From Oscillospiraceae bacterium (lineage in GTDB: Bacteria > Bacillota > Clostridia > Oscillospirales > Acutalibacteraceae), in the NCBI GenBank assembly GCA_015066175.1, contig SVOW01000008.1:62001-126000 (forward strand): a stretch of 64,000 nucleotides of DNA. The letters are read 5' to 3'. Each line of letters begins with the position of its first letter. The first letter of the stretch is position 1. The notes beneath the pieces were generated by a model. That model made no database searches and was not told the origin of the DNA. It saw only the letters and a program-made list of their open reading frames with translations. Positions 17,326-26,205 of this stretch are shown here, one piece after another. The translations under genes were made by a program, and so were the position numbers.

Positions 17326-19014
17326 TTATTCAATTTCGAAATCAAACAGTCTGAATTCTTCTGCACCGAAGGTGGATATGGGAATAAAGCGGATTTGCCT
17401 GATGCACCAATCAACATTGTGTTTTACAAACCGCCTACGGTTATCTGTGATGTGAATTTCTTTTATTTCACCGTTTTCTGAAATTCCCTGAATTTTGTAT
17501 TCCTTAATTAATGTTTTGGGCAATCTGAATTTTGTCTGCACAAGAGGATAATTGCAGGGCATATTGTGATAATCGCGGTTAAGGTCACTGTCAAAAACAA
17601 GTCTGATTGACTTTATTTTTGTATCCTCATCAAAACGATATTCGATAAAATCCTTTTCTTTACCTGTCCAGAGATTTTCTTCGCCTCTGTCAACTCCGTT
17701 GCGGACAATTTCAGAAGAACATTCTGCTTTCAGGGTAAGGTCAGACAGTTTTCTTTCGTGCCACGGAATGTAACAGTCGTCTTCCATTAAAGTTTGTTGC
17801 AGTTTTTTTATATCAACATTTTCAGGTGACACATTGTCCGTAATTGCCTGTGCTACTGCAGTACCCAATGCCTGACCTAAAACTGAGCAGGTTGCCATTA
17901 CTCGTGACGAACTGAGTGCTGCGTGGGTAACGCTGATATTTCTCCCTGCAAAGCAAAGGTTTTCAATGTTCTTTGAAAGCATACACCTGAGAGGAAGACC
18001 CCATGGCGTGGGTGCGGGATGAAAAATTGTGGGATAGCCTTTTTTGTAATAAAAGCCTTCGGGGAAATGGTCATCCATACTCCAGCCGGCATAGGCTACA
18101 ATATCGGAGAATCTGCCTTCCGATTCAACATCATTCTGAGTTACTATGTATTTTCCCACATAGCGTCTGCTTTCACGCTTACCGGGAAGAAATCCTATCC
18201 ACTCAAGCTCCCAGTTTTCTACACCGTGGTCACCATAATTCTTCATATGATCCCACACACCGTAGCAAATCTTTAAAAGTTCTTCACGGCATCGGTCAGA
18301 ATCGTGAACGCAATCCCACTCACCGCCAATTTCAATCCACCAGAAGTTATTTCCCCGATCGTGGTCCTTGAAAGGCAGATCATCATCAGACGTGTATTTG
18401 TATGCCCATTCGGGCGGAGTAAAAGGTACGGGGTGATCGGTTTCTCTTATCTGAAAAAGACAACTCATTCCCATTGTCTTTTTATCGGCAATATCAGGCG
18501 GAATAGTTTCGCCGAAATCGCTTTTTGATTCTCTGCCGTACATAAATTCCGCACCTGTCAGAGTAGAAAGAACGGAATCTCCCGAGCAGTCTGCAAAATA
18601 TTTCGCTTCTACAACATGGAAAGTTTCTGCATTTGATTGCCAGGCTTTGACGCTTTGTATTTTATTTCCGTTCATTGCACAATCAAAACAACTTGAATTA
18701 AGGAGAAGTGTAAGATTTTCCTCTGCCATTGCTTTCTGATAAAGAACACTGTCCCACAGAGAATATTTGAGTGACGGATTCTGATAGAAGTTTTCGAGCA
18801 TAATTTCCTCGATTATACCGCCCTCACGGTTATCCTTGCCGTGGCAACCGCCAATCCACATACGGATTTCGCTCGAAGCGTTGCCGCCGAAAACAGGTCG
18901 GTCGTGAATCAGAACAACTTTTATTCCGTGACGTGCCGCAGCAACTGCACAACAAAGCCCCGCCATACCGCCGCCGATAACACACAGGTCTGTTTTATAT
19001 TCAAGAGTTCTCAT
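17326..19014 (-). CDS. FAD-dependent oxidoreductase with C-terminal beta-sandwich
   Basis: This 562-residue protein has a dinucleotide-binding N-terminus (CVIGGGMAGLCCAVAAARHG) and the FAD_oxidored-family pattern, including FGGNASSEIRMWI, YFADCSGDSVLS and, near residue 370, ENLCFAGRNISVTHAALSS. Residues about 440-562 form a separate beta-rich module that looks discoidin-like. No signal peptide is seen. Such proteins are frequent beside polysaccharide genes but their substrates are mostly unknown. The start is ATG 19014 after AAGGGGAATTGTG; an in-frame ATG 17 codons upstream lacks a ribosome site. Confidence 0.75.
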   Translation of the reverse strand: MRTLEYKTDLCVIGGGMAGLCCAVAAARHGIKVVLIHDRPVFGGNASSEIRMWIGGCHGKDNREGGIIEEIMLENFYQNPSLKYSLWDSVLYQKAMAEENLTLLLNSSCFDCAMNGNKIQSVKAWQSNAETFHVVEAKYFADCSGDSVLSTLTGAEFMYGRESKSDFGETIPPDIADKKTMGMSCLFQIRETDHPVPFTPPEWAYKYTSDDDLPFKDHDRGNNFWWIEIGGEWDCVHDSDRCREELLKICYGVWDHMKNYGDHGVENWELEWIGFLPGKRESRRYVGKYIVTQNDVESEGRFSDIVAYAGWSMDDHFPEGFYYKKGYPTIFHPAPTPWGLPLRCMLSKNIENLCFAGRNISVTHAALSSSRVMATCSVLGQALGTAVAQAITDNVSPENVDIKKLQQTLMEDDCYIPWHERKLSDLTLKAECSSEIVRNGVDRGEENLWTGKEKDFIEYRFDEDTKIKSIRLVFDSDLNRDYHNMPCNYPLVQTKFRLPKTLIKEYKIQGISENGEIKEIHITDNRRRFVKHNVDWCIRQIRFIPISTFGAEEFRLFDFEIE

Positions 19015-19240
19015 CACAATTCCCCTTTGCAATATATTTCTGAAATCAGTTATATTATACATCAAATATCAGCAGTATGCAATTTTTATAAACCTGATTT
19101 CAAAATCGGATACGGTTTGATTTCGTTACCTCTATACCCTTTCGGATATATTTTAAAACTATGGATATTTTTGTATAATATTCATACAAGGCCATTGAAT
19201 TGGTAATGAAAATCCTGACGTTTACGCTTTGTCACGGTAT

Positions 19241-20485
19241 TTATAAAACTGCACCATTTTCTTTCAGCTTTTGCTGAAGAGCTTCAATATCAACAGTGTG
19301 TGCGGTTGTGTTGGTCTTGTGAGCTATTGCAACTGCAGTGCCTGCAGCTTCCCCCAGGCAACAACAGATCGGCATTATTCTTACAGATGCTTGTGCCTCG
19401 TGAGTTGCAGAAAGACATCTGCCTGCAACAAGAAGGTTGTCAAACTCTTTCGGAAGAAGTGAACGGTAGGGAATTGTGTAAAATTCGCCATCACTAAAAA
19501 ATCTGTGGCTTGTTCCTGTGCCTGAAGGATTATGAATATCAATATCATAATTTCCGAGAGCAATTGAATCAGCAAAACGGGTACAGTTTATAATTTCATC
19601 ACCTGTAAGAATATGTACACCTTTAAGCTTTCTGCTTTCTCTGATACCGATATCAACAGCAACAGAAATCAAAGCACTTTCATGGAAAGCATCTGAATTT
19701 TCTTTAAGGAAAGTTATAAGCTCATGAATCTGCTTTCTTGCAATAACCTCCGCCTTGCTTACATCAAAAGGATCTGCAGGGTTGAGCATTACAACACGGG
19801 TGGTGTTGAAATGCAGAACATCTTCACCTACTCCGAAGAAAACAAGTATATTTTCTCTGGGATTTTTAATTTCACCTTTTGCTTGTTTTTCTTTATAAAG
19901 TTCCTGCAAACGCGGTCTTTCCGCTGTAAATATATCAAGATCAACACCACTCATACGAAAACAGGTTGTCATAGGCTGGCAAAGATTATCACTTTCGCGA
20001 CCTAACTGATAATCGCAACCTGCAAGGAAGAAAAGTTCCCCGTCACCTGTGGCATCAACAAAGAAATCTGCTTCGGCTGTAATTTTCTGACCTTTGGCAG
20101 TTATATCAACTCCTGTGATTTTTCTGTCTTCAGTTTTAACATCGTAAACAATGCCGTGAAAAAGAACATCAACACCCGCTTCATTTGTCATATCATCAAG
20201 AACGATTTTGAAATATTCAGAATTGAATTCATTGTCCTTGCAATCATCAACATATCCATCGTGACGCACTTTCATTTCTCTGAAAATACCTTGGGAAAGA
20301 TAGCTTTTCTTTCCTTGCAATATGGTCCAATAGGGCATAAAGGGATAAACAAGATTATTGGAAATTGCACCGCCAAGGCAACCCGATTTTTCAACAAGCA
20401 AAACCTTAAGACCTCCACGTGCTGCACTTACTGCAGCTGCAACACCGCTGAGACCTCCGCCTGCAACAATAAGATTATATTTCAT
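19241..20485 (-). CDS. FAD-dependent oxidoreductase (FAD_oxidored family)
   Basis: A 414-residue homologue of the neighbouring oxidoreductase, without the C-terminal beta module. The FAD-binding start is LIVAGGGLSGVAAAVSAARGG, followed by EKSGCLGGAISNNLVYPFM, a central FVDATGDGELFFLAGCDY and a C-terminal FDNLLVAGRCLSATHEAQAS. The start ATG 20485 follows GAAGAGAGTG. It lies between a terminator upstream (20598-20628) and a 226-bp gap downstream, so it is probably its own unit. The substrate is unknown; two related flavoproteins side by side suggest oxidation of a sugar or glycan-derived acid. Confidence 0.75.
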   Translation of the reverse strand: MKYNLIVAGGGLSGVAAAVSAARGGLKVLLVEKSGCLGGAISNNLVYPFMPYWTILQGKKSYLSQGIFREMKVRHDGYVDDCKDNEFNSEYFKIVLDDMTNEAGVDVLFHGIVYDVKTEDRKITGVDITAKGQKITAEADFFVDATGDGELFFLAGCDYQLGRESDNLCQPMTTCFRMSGVDLDIFTAERPRLQELYKEKQAKGEIKNPRENILVFFGVGEDVLHFNTTRVVMLNPADPFDVSKAEVIARKQIHELITFLKENSDAFHESALISVAVDIGIRESRKLKGVHILTGDEIINCTRFADSIALGNYDIDIHNPSGTGTSHRFFSDGEFYTIPYRSLLPKEFDNLLVAGRCLSATHEAQASVRIMPICCCLGEAAGTAVAIAHKTNTTAHTVDIEALQQKLKENGAVL

Positions 20486-20597
20486 ATTATCACTCTCTTC
20501 CAAATGTAATATTTTATATATCAATTTTAACACCGACTGCTGATAAAAACAAGATGTAATATTCTGAGTGCATTATTGAAAACACAAGAAAAACAAT

Positions 20598-20628
20598 AAA
20601 AACCGGTCATCCAAGATGACCGGTTTTT
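20598..20628 (-). terminator. Terminator after the membrane-protein gene
   Basis: A near-perfect stem (AAAACCGGTCATC / GATGACCGGTTTTT) with a 3-base loop ends the unit that runs leftwards from 25200. Confidence 0.8.
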
Positions 20629-20639
20629 GTATTTACAGT

Positions 20640-22106
20640 TTAACGGAAATTGTAGTAACCAAAAACGAGCATTGCCGCCATGAGCACATAGAAAAACGGA
20701 AGAACTGTAATATCTCCATTGAATAATTCGAGGAAGCGAGCAATGCGCCTTCCTTTGCTTTGACCATTTGCGAGTTTTTTTGATTTTTCCCAATTTTCCT
20801 TGACTCTCTGAGGACGCCAGAAAAACATTGCATCAAAGAGATTATATCCTACACAATAGAAAATCCATGTTTCCCATAATGTGTAGCCTCTGAAAATCTG
20901 TCCTATAAGAATTGCAGCACCGATGAGGATAAGAATAATACGGATAAGTTTGATATTCTTGAAATCCCAATAGCGCTCAAGTCCGTCGTGCTGTGCAATA
21001 ACATAGTACATTGTAAAGCAGCAGATGATGCTTGCCATAGTTGTTGAACCCAACATAACAAGGCAGAGAGGACCTACCATATAGCAAGGACGCTCTAAAA
21101 CTTCAACGATATTCATATCAACCTCGCCGAAGGCACGTGTAATTTTGTTGCCGTTTCTGCGGTAAGGAATGATGAAGAGGAAGATTGTGAGAATAATCAA
21201 TGCACAGAATACCCATGAAAGTACAGTGTCAACTTTCTGCGGAATCATGTACCAGAGTTCACCCACAGATTCTGCGTGTTCAAGGTTTTTCGCTGCAAGA
21301 GGCCAACCTACAACAAACGCAACAGCTATACCAAGGCCATTGAAACAGCCCTGTACATATTCCATGATTTTCCATCCGTCAATAACGTTTTTCTCATCAA
21401 GCTTACCGAAGAGTCTTTTGCCGTTTTTAAGCGGATACATCTGTTTGTCGTAGAAAGTGATAGCAACAATCCAACCGATTGAACCTGCAAGTGCTCCGCC
21501 AATCCACATGATTATACCAAAAATATCACCGCGGATTGCCATCATAACAAGAAGTCCTGCTACAATTACAAGATTGCGTCCCCATTCTTCACGACTGTCT
21601 TTAGAAAATCCAACCTTTGGCATTTTTCCATGTTCGGGATCGTAAGGAGTATTGAAAATGCGATAACCGATTTCCTGTACAAGGGGCACAAGAGCAAAGA
21701 AAATAACGAAATCGTACCATTTGTAGACAACGCCACTCATTGCAGAGAAGCTTATGCCCAGAAATGCAGAACCTAAGCCACTCCAGATAGAGCCTTTGAA
21801 CGCCAATGCAAGATAACCTAAAGACGGATTATAGCGTGGCGAATCGTGGTCGAGGACAAGCCCCATTGTTGAACCATAAGGCTCCATACCGCCATAGAAA
21901 TAGCCAAGCGCACAAGCTGCCGCAAACAGAAATACATTTTCCATAAGAAGTTCGGAACCTGTGTACCACACACACATAATACCCATGATTGCGCCGGGTA
22001 ACATTGCGCCCTTTTCGCCACCGATTGCAGAGCCGCGCATACCCCAGCCGAAGCACATGGTCATCATGCTTATTGCAAGAAATACAAATATGTTTTGAGT
22101 TTCCAT
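20640..22106 (-). CDS. Polytopic membrane protein of unknown family
   Basis: I do not recognise this 488-residue protein. It has about ten to twelve hydrophobic segments spread over its length, with a glycine-rich conserved-looking N-terminus (FGWGMRGSAIGGEKGAMLPG) and a loop (GSTMGLVLDHDSPRYNPSLG) that carry polar residues suited to a transport path or enzyme site. A basic stretch (WEKSKKLANGQSKGRRIARF) lies before the last helix. The start is ATG 22106 behind AAAGG. It follows the BNR-protein gene by 25 bp and ends at a terminator. The context suggests uptake or processing of the ligand handled by its neighbours, but this is inference. Confidence 0.7.
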   Translation of the reverse strand: METQNIFVFLAISMMTMCFGWGMRGSAIGGEKGAMLPGAIMGIMCVWYTGSELLMENVFLFAAACALGYFYGGMEPYGSTMGLVLDHDSPRYNPSLGYLALAFKGSIWSGLGSAFLGISFSAMSGVVYKWYDFVIFFALVPLVQEIGYRIFNTPYDPEHGKMPKVGFSKDSREEWGRNLVIVAGLLVMMAIRGDIFGIIMWIGGALAGSIGWIVAITFYDKQMYPLKNGKRLFGKLDEKNVIDGWKIMEYVQGCFNGLGIAVAFVVGWPLAAKNLEHAESVGELWYMIPQKVDTVLSWVFCALIILTIFLFIIPYRRNGNKITRAFGEVDMNIVEVLERPCYMVGPLCLVMLGSTTMASIICCFTMYYVIAQHDGLERYWDFKNIKLIRIILILIGAAILIGQIFRGYTLWETWIFYCVGYNLFDAMFFWRPQRVKENWEKSKKLANGQSKGRRIARFLELFNGDITVLPFFYVLMAAMLVFGYYNFR

Positions 22107-22131
22107 ACGCAAATACCTTTCTTAAATTATG

Positions 22132-23148
22132 TTATTTTTCTACACGTACGAGAGCATAGCCAATTTTCTTACGTCCACAGGTATATACCATATGAAGAAG
22201 ATTACCTTCTGCAACAATTGAGGGGTATGAAAATTCTACGCCGGGCTGTGTTTCAAGTTCAATGCGGACAGGATATGTTTCCCCGTTATTTTCTGAAAGG
22301 AAAAGACAAAGAGGTGTACGATCACCCCAGTTTTCGCTTACGGGGTTGCAGATAAGTCCCAAAACTCCGCAATCTGTCATTGCTGCACCGAGACCGCTGT
22401 TGTTGTTGGGCATAGCAGTAGGTCTTGCTACAGACCATGTGCGACCGAAATCTGTTGATTCACTGCGGTAAACATAATTAAGGTTTGTGCGTGCAAGCAT
22501 ATAAACTCTGCCGTCGTGGGACTGGTCTTCCCATACTGCAGGCTGAATCAGGCCTTCACCATCTTTGGGAAGTTCTTCTTTACGGTTGCAGATTGTGCCA
22601 TCAGGCAGTTCAAATGCAACAGGTGCTGAAAGTTTCCATGTTTCGCCGTTATCTTCGCTGCGGTCAGTCCATGATTCCCAACGGTCAACAAGGTCTTCTG
22701 TTGAGCCGGGAGCAAGGAGTGCACCATCCGAAAGACGAATCATCTGGTTTTTAACAGGGCCTCTGCCACCTACATCGCCGGGAACAAGTTCAACAGGAGT
22801 TGACCATGTTTTACCGCCATCTTCAGAAATTGATTTCATTGAGTACCAATGGCCTTCGTCAATACCGCTTTTATAAATAAGTGTGAGAACACCATCCTCT
22901 GCAAAGAGAGTGGGGTTCCAGTCTGCTTCGCCATCGTCAGGAGTTATTGCTACGGGAGTAGTCCATTCACCGTCACGACGTGCAAACCAGATACGTACGT
23001 TAGGATTTTTTTCTTTTGTTCCGCCGAACCATGCTGCAGTAGGTTTGCCGTCGCAGATAGCAACGGTTGCTGCATGACATTCGCCTGTTTCTTCATTTAT
23101 ACCTTCAGTTTCAAGATATTCCTGATATAAAAGTTCTGCTTTGATCAT
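22132..23148 (-). CDS. Cytoplasmic BNR-repeat sialidase-like protein
   Basis: This 338-residue protein is a predicted six-bladed beta-propeller with four Asp-box (BNR) repeats: SEDGGKTW, SEDNGETW, STDFGRTW and SENNGETY. The propeller and an N-terminal ETGECHAATVAICDGKPTAAWFGG block are those of the exo-alpha-sialidase-like BNR_2 family. There is no signal peptide, so it acts inside the cell, unlike secreted sialidases. A canonical sialidase arginine triad cannot be assigned by eye. The start is the ATG at 23148, nine bases after AGGAG. A hairpin with a T-run separates it from kdsB upstream. Confidence 0.75.
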   Translation of the reverse strand: MIKAELLYQEYLETEGINEETGECHAATVAICDGKPTAAWFGGTKEKNPNVRIWFARRDGEWTTPVAITPDDGEADWNPTLFAEDGVLTLIYKSGIDEGHWYSMKSISEDGGKTWSTPVELVPGDVGGRGPVKNQMIRLSDGALLAPGSTEDLVDRWESWTDRSEDNGETWKLSAPVAFELPDGTICNRKEELPKDGEGLIQPAVWEDQSHDGRVYMLARTNLNYVYRSESTDFGRTWSVARPTAMPNNNSGLGAAMTDCGVLGLICNPVSENWGDRTPLCLFLSENNGETYPVRIELETQPGVEFSYPSIVAEGNLLHMVYTCGRKKIGYALVRVEK

Positions 23149-23173
23149 TTTTATCATCTCCTGTTTTAAAAAA

Positions 23174-23205
23174 TTCCGCTTGAAACAATATTATTTCAAG
23201 CGGAA
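23174..23205 (-). terminator. Hairpin with T-run between kdsB-like and BNR genes
   Basis: On the minus strand a 12-bp perfect stem (TTCCGCTTGAAA / TTTCAAGCGGAA) is followed by TTTTTT, only about 20 bp before the BNR start. It may be a partial terminator lowering expression of the downstream genes. Confidence 0.65.
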
Positions 23206-23217
23206 ATCGCTTTACTG

Positions 23218-23964
23218 TCAGCAACCGTGACGTTCTTTATAGATACGGATAACTTCCTGAAGGTCTTCTTCAGTATCAACGCTTACTGCCTCATACTGTG
23301 CAGGTGCGGGAACGATTTTGATTTTGTAACCGTGTTCAAGAACCTTAAGCTGTTCAAGTGACTCTGCTTCTGAGAGAGGTGTAGGAGCAAGTTTTGTATA
23401 TGTATTGAGGAAATCGTGTGTGTATGCGTAAATTCCCACGTGTTCAAAATACTTTGCGTGTTCAGCATGACGGGGATAGGGAATGGGTGAACGTGAGAAA
23501 TAAATAGCATTGCCGTTTACATCAGTAACAACCTTAACTACGCAGTTGTTTTTGATGTAATCTTCTCCGTCGATGGGCACACTTCCTGTTGCCATAACAC
23601 AATCGGGGCTGTTGATAAGTGCGTTACCAATATCATCAATAATCTGAGGAGGAACAAGAGGTTCATCGCCCTGAATGTTGATAACATAGTCGCAATCATA
23701 ATTGCTTGCAGCTTCTGCAACACGGTCAGAGCCTGTGGGATGATTTACACTTGTCATAACAGCTTCACCACCGAATGCGATAACTGCATCATAAACACGC
23801 TGGTCATCTGTTGCAACAACCACCTTGCTGAGGACCTCTGCTTTACTTGCGTTTTCATAAACGTGCTGAATCATGGGTTTGCCGCATATATCTTTAAGAG
23901 GTTTTCCCGGAAGACGTGATGAACCGTAACGGGCCGGAATAACACCTAAAACTTTTGCACTCAT
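23218..23964 (-). CDS. kdsB: CMP-Kdo synthetase-like cytidylyltransferase
   Basis: This 248-residue protein matches 3-deoxy-manno-octulosonate cytidylyltransferase over its full length. It has the N-terminal CTP loop VIPARYGSSRLPGKPL, then VVATDDQRV, NHPTGSDRVAEA, VINIQGDEPLVPP, IYFSRSPIPYPR, a HVGIYAYTHDFL block and EAVSVDTEEDL. The family activates an acidic 3-deoxy sugar with CMP, usually Kdo for lipopolysaccharide. A Gram-positive cell has no such use, and no other Kdo genes are in the window. The true substrate may be another keto-deoxy sugar. Ribosome site AAGGAG precedes the ATG; it follows the 403-residue unknown by 24 bp. Confidence 0.88.
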   Translation of the reverse strand: MSAKVLGVIPARYGSSRLPGKPLKDICGKPMIQHVYENASKAEVLSKVVVATDDQRVYDAVIAFGGEAVMTSVNHPTGSDRVAEAASNYDCDYVINIQGDEPLVPPQIIDDIGNALINSPDCVMATGSVPIDGEDYIKNNCVVKVVTDVNGNAIYFSRSPIPYPRHAEHAKYFEHVGIYAYTHDFLNTYTKLAPTPLSEAESLEQLKVLEHGYKIKIVPAPAQYEAVSVDTEEDLQEVIRIYKERHGC

Positions 23965-23988
23965 ATTAAAAATCTCCTTTTATTTAAA

Positions 23989-25200
23989 TTAGAAACTGTA
24001 TTTATCACGAAGAGCATTTCTCATCTTGTTAAGTGAGAAAGGTTTGATTTCATCGCAGATGCGTTCACGCATTTCTTTACCTTCATCTGTGTTCTGGGGA
24101 GCAGATGTGAAATCAAGAGTTACGCCAAGTTCTTTGCATACACGGTCAACAAAAATCGGCCAGAGTTCACCGATATCGCCGATAACGGGAATACTGTTTT
24201 CAAGACGTGTGAATGCTGACATTTCCATACGGAACGGAATTTTTGTAAGCTTTGTTTTGGGAAGACCTTCATTGATAGCCTTCTGAATAAGTTCGCTCTG
24301 TTTGTTAAGGTCCCAGGAACGTTTAAGGTTTTCGTCAAGGTCAAAACGGATAAGAGTTTTGTCTTTAAGGCTGTATGTGGGAAGGCCATTCATTGCACCC
24401 CATATACCATGGCCTGTGTATGTTTCAAAGGGACCATCGTGGATTTCCTGTGTAAGAGCAACTGCAGATTCAATGATAACATCTGCATCTGAAAGCATTT
24501 TTGCAATACGCTTACAACGCTGGCTTACGGGGATACTGTCAGAAATGCAAAGACCAACCTGACCGCCGCCGATAAGCTGAGGAACACTTACAAGAACAGG
24601 TACGTTTTTGATTGCACCTGCACCAATCATTGTTCTGGGGTCAGAGCCGAGGCCTGCAACATATTCAAAGCTTTCGCCAAGTGTCTGGGCTGCAACCATA
24701 ACCTCTGATGAAACTGTTTCGTTGAAATAGCCTACAGGGTAAGCCATATTACCTGCAGCCTTGATAATAACCTTGCCTTCTGCCTTTTCGCAGATAGAAA
24801 TAAGTTCTTCATCAAGAGGAAGTTCTGAACGGATTCTTGCCCATTCTGCTTCATCAAGTTGAGTAAGTTCATAAATATTGCCGCGGCAACGGATATTTTC
24901 GGGGCATTTATCGCCGAGAATGTCTGCGTCGAATCTCTTTACTCTGTCGAGAGTTCCGCCCATTTCGTGTGAAATAACAGCAGAACTTGTTGTTACACCG
25001 TCTATAAGACCTGCGTGAATAAGAGTTGCGATAAGAGTTGTAACGCCCTCATGGAGATTAGGACCGCTGCCTATAACAGCAGCAACCTTGCCGCCGCGTT
25101 TTTTTACTTCAACAACCTTTTCGATTGCAGTATTTAAAAATTCTTTTGTTTCATCAGGGAGTGCCTGATAAAGCTGTTCAACCAAAGCTGGTGATGCCAT
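23989..25200 (-). CDS. Uncharacterised 403-residue enzyme-like protein
   Basis: I cannot name this protein. No signal peptide or membrane segment is present, so it should be cytoplasmic. The segment VAAVIGSGPNLHEGVTTLIA followed by AGLIDGVTTSSAVISHEMGG looks like a nucleotide- or cofactor-binding Rossmann-like fold. It is loosely reminiscent of the NAD-binding part of the LOR/SDH-type (TIGR00300, ArgZ C-terminal) proteins, but that link is weak. Later conserved-looking parts are GLGSDPRTMIGAGAIKNVP and PQLIGGGQVGLCISDS. It is the first gene of the unit that continues with the kdsB-like gene, BNR protein and membrane protein, with AAGGAG before ATG. Confidence 0.75.
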   Translation of the reverse strand: MASPALVEQLYQALPDETKEFLNTAIEKVVEVKKRGGKVAAVIGSGPNLHEGVTTLIATLIHAGLIDGVTTSSAVISHEMGGTLDRVKRFDADILGDKCPENIRCRGNIYELTQLDEAEWARIRSELPLDEELISICEKAEGKVIIKAAGNMAYPVGYFNETVSSEVMVAAQTLGESFEYVAGLGSDPRTMIGAGAIKNVPVLVSVPQLIGGGQVGLCISDSIPVSQRCKRIAKMLSDADVIIESAVALTQEIHDGPFETYTGHGIWGAMNGLPTYSLKDKTLIRFDLDENLKRSWDLNKQSELIQKAINEGLPKTKLTKIPFRMEMSAFTRLENSIPVIGDIGELWPIFVDRVCKELGVTLDFTSAPQNTDEGKEMRERICDEIKPFSLNKMRNALRDKYSF

Positions 25201-25236
25201 AATTATTTCTCCTTCATTCTGGATTATTTTTTTGTT

Positions 25237-25797
25237 TTAATCTAACTTCCTGCCAAAGCAGGCATCGTCATGGTCAATCGACAAAAGCGTGAAATTATAT
25301 TTTTTATAGAAATTCATTGCTTTTTCATTTCTCGGACCACATGTAAGGCAAACGCCTGCGATGCCCTTTTCTTTAAGATGGTTACATAGAGTATCAACAA
25401 GTTTTCCGCCCATGCCCAACCGTTGATATTCGGGAAGAATATCAATATGGAAATGAGCAGGATATTCGTCCCTGAACTTTTCCTGAGGATTGTACGCAGT
25501 GGATGCCCACTCGTATCTGCCCTCACCATAGCTGTCGGAACGCGGAAGATAATCCCTGTCGAAAACTTCTTTGAACCTGTCAAAATTCTCTGTGCATATT
25601 ATGTACCCTACTGCCTTGCCGTCATCATCGAGGACGAAGCAGTTTTCCGGTTCATGGTCAATATAGTAATTGCAGAAAGTATTATGATAAAACTGACCTG
25701 TCAAAAAATCCGGCACTTCTTCGGGTCCATCACTGTTGTGGCAGACAAAGTGCACATCGGCACGATCTTTTTCTTCATATTTCCTGATAGATATCAT
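25237..25797 (-). CDS. GNAT acetyltransferase, OGA-HAT-like
   Basis: A 186-residue GNAT protein whose layout, FVLDDDGKAVGYIICTENF, then DRDYLPR, then HFHIDILPEYQRLGMGGKLV, resembles bacterial homologues of the acetyltransferase-like domain attached to eukaryotic O-GlcNAcase. Unlike the degenerate eukaryotic domain it keeps the acetyl-CoA loop QRLGMGG. An acetylated or amino sugar substrate would fit its position directly upstream of the unknown/kdsB/BNR unit (36 bp), but the substrate is not shown by sequence. The start follows GGTGGTGAG. Confidence 0.75.
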   Translation of the reverse strand: MISIRKYEEKDRADVHFVCHNSDGPEEVPDFLTGQFYHNTFCNYYIDHEPENCFVLDDDGKAVGYIICTENFDRFKEVFDRDYLPRSDSYGEGRYEWASTAYNPQEKFRDEYPAHFHIDILPEYQRLGMGGKLVDTLCNHLKEKGIAGVCLTCGPRNEKAMNFYKKYNFTLLSIDHDDACFGRKLD

Positions 25798-26205
25798 TAT
25801 AACTCACCACCCTCAATCCGGTCTACTAGACAAGAATATCATAAAAATATCAAAAAAGCAAGAAAACTCGGAATATAACATATGAATTTTTCACAAAAAT
25901 ACTTATTAACAATAAACAGTTCTAATTGTAACTGTTGTAAAAGTCAATAAAGCTTTTGCAAATCAGCCTCAATAGTTTTTTATAATCATATCACTATGAT
26001 TTTTAAGCGAATAAAATGTTGAATTGCAAAACTTGTTTTCATTTACACAAGATGATATAATACAGATATAAATCCACGGAAGGTCGGAGTTATATAAAAA
26101 AACAAAACAGAAATTATGTTTACTGACAATAAGGGAAACTGCTCAGACCTTATCGAAGTTATTTAAAATTAAAGCATCAGATAAAAACTTAAAAGGATGA
26201 TAAAT
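25798..26205. other. Divergent intergenic region with long leader
   Basis: This 408-bp stretch separates the leftward GNAT gene from the rightward beta-helix gene. It contains the promoter at 26033-26061. The resulting leader of about 140 nt has an imperfect pairing between AAGGTCGGAG and CTCAGACCTT (about 26080-26153) that could form a structure. No known riboswitch class is recognised. Confidence 0.4.
26033..26061 (+). promoter_or_regulatory. Promoter of the beta-helix/CAT-like/GH5 genes
   Basis: TTGTTT (26033-26038) and TATAAT (26056-26061) with a 17-bp spacer. Confidence 0.6.

Noticed and set aside
26116-26166. A 16-codon frame upstream of the beta-helix gene considered as a leader peptide
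   Set aside because: It has no ribosome site, and no terminator hairpin lies between it and the gene.
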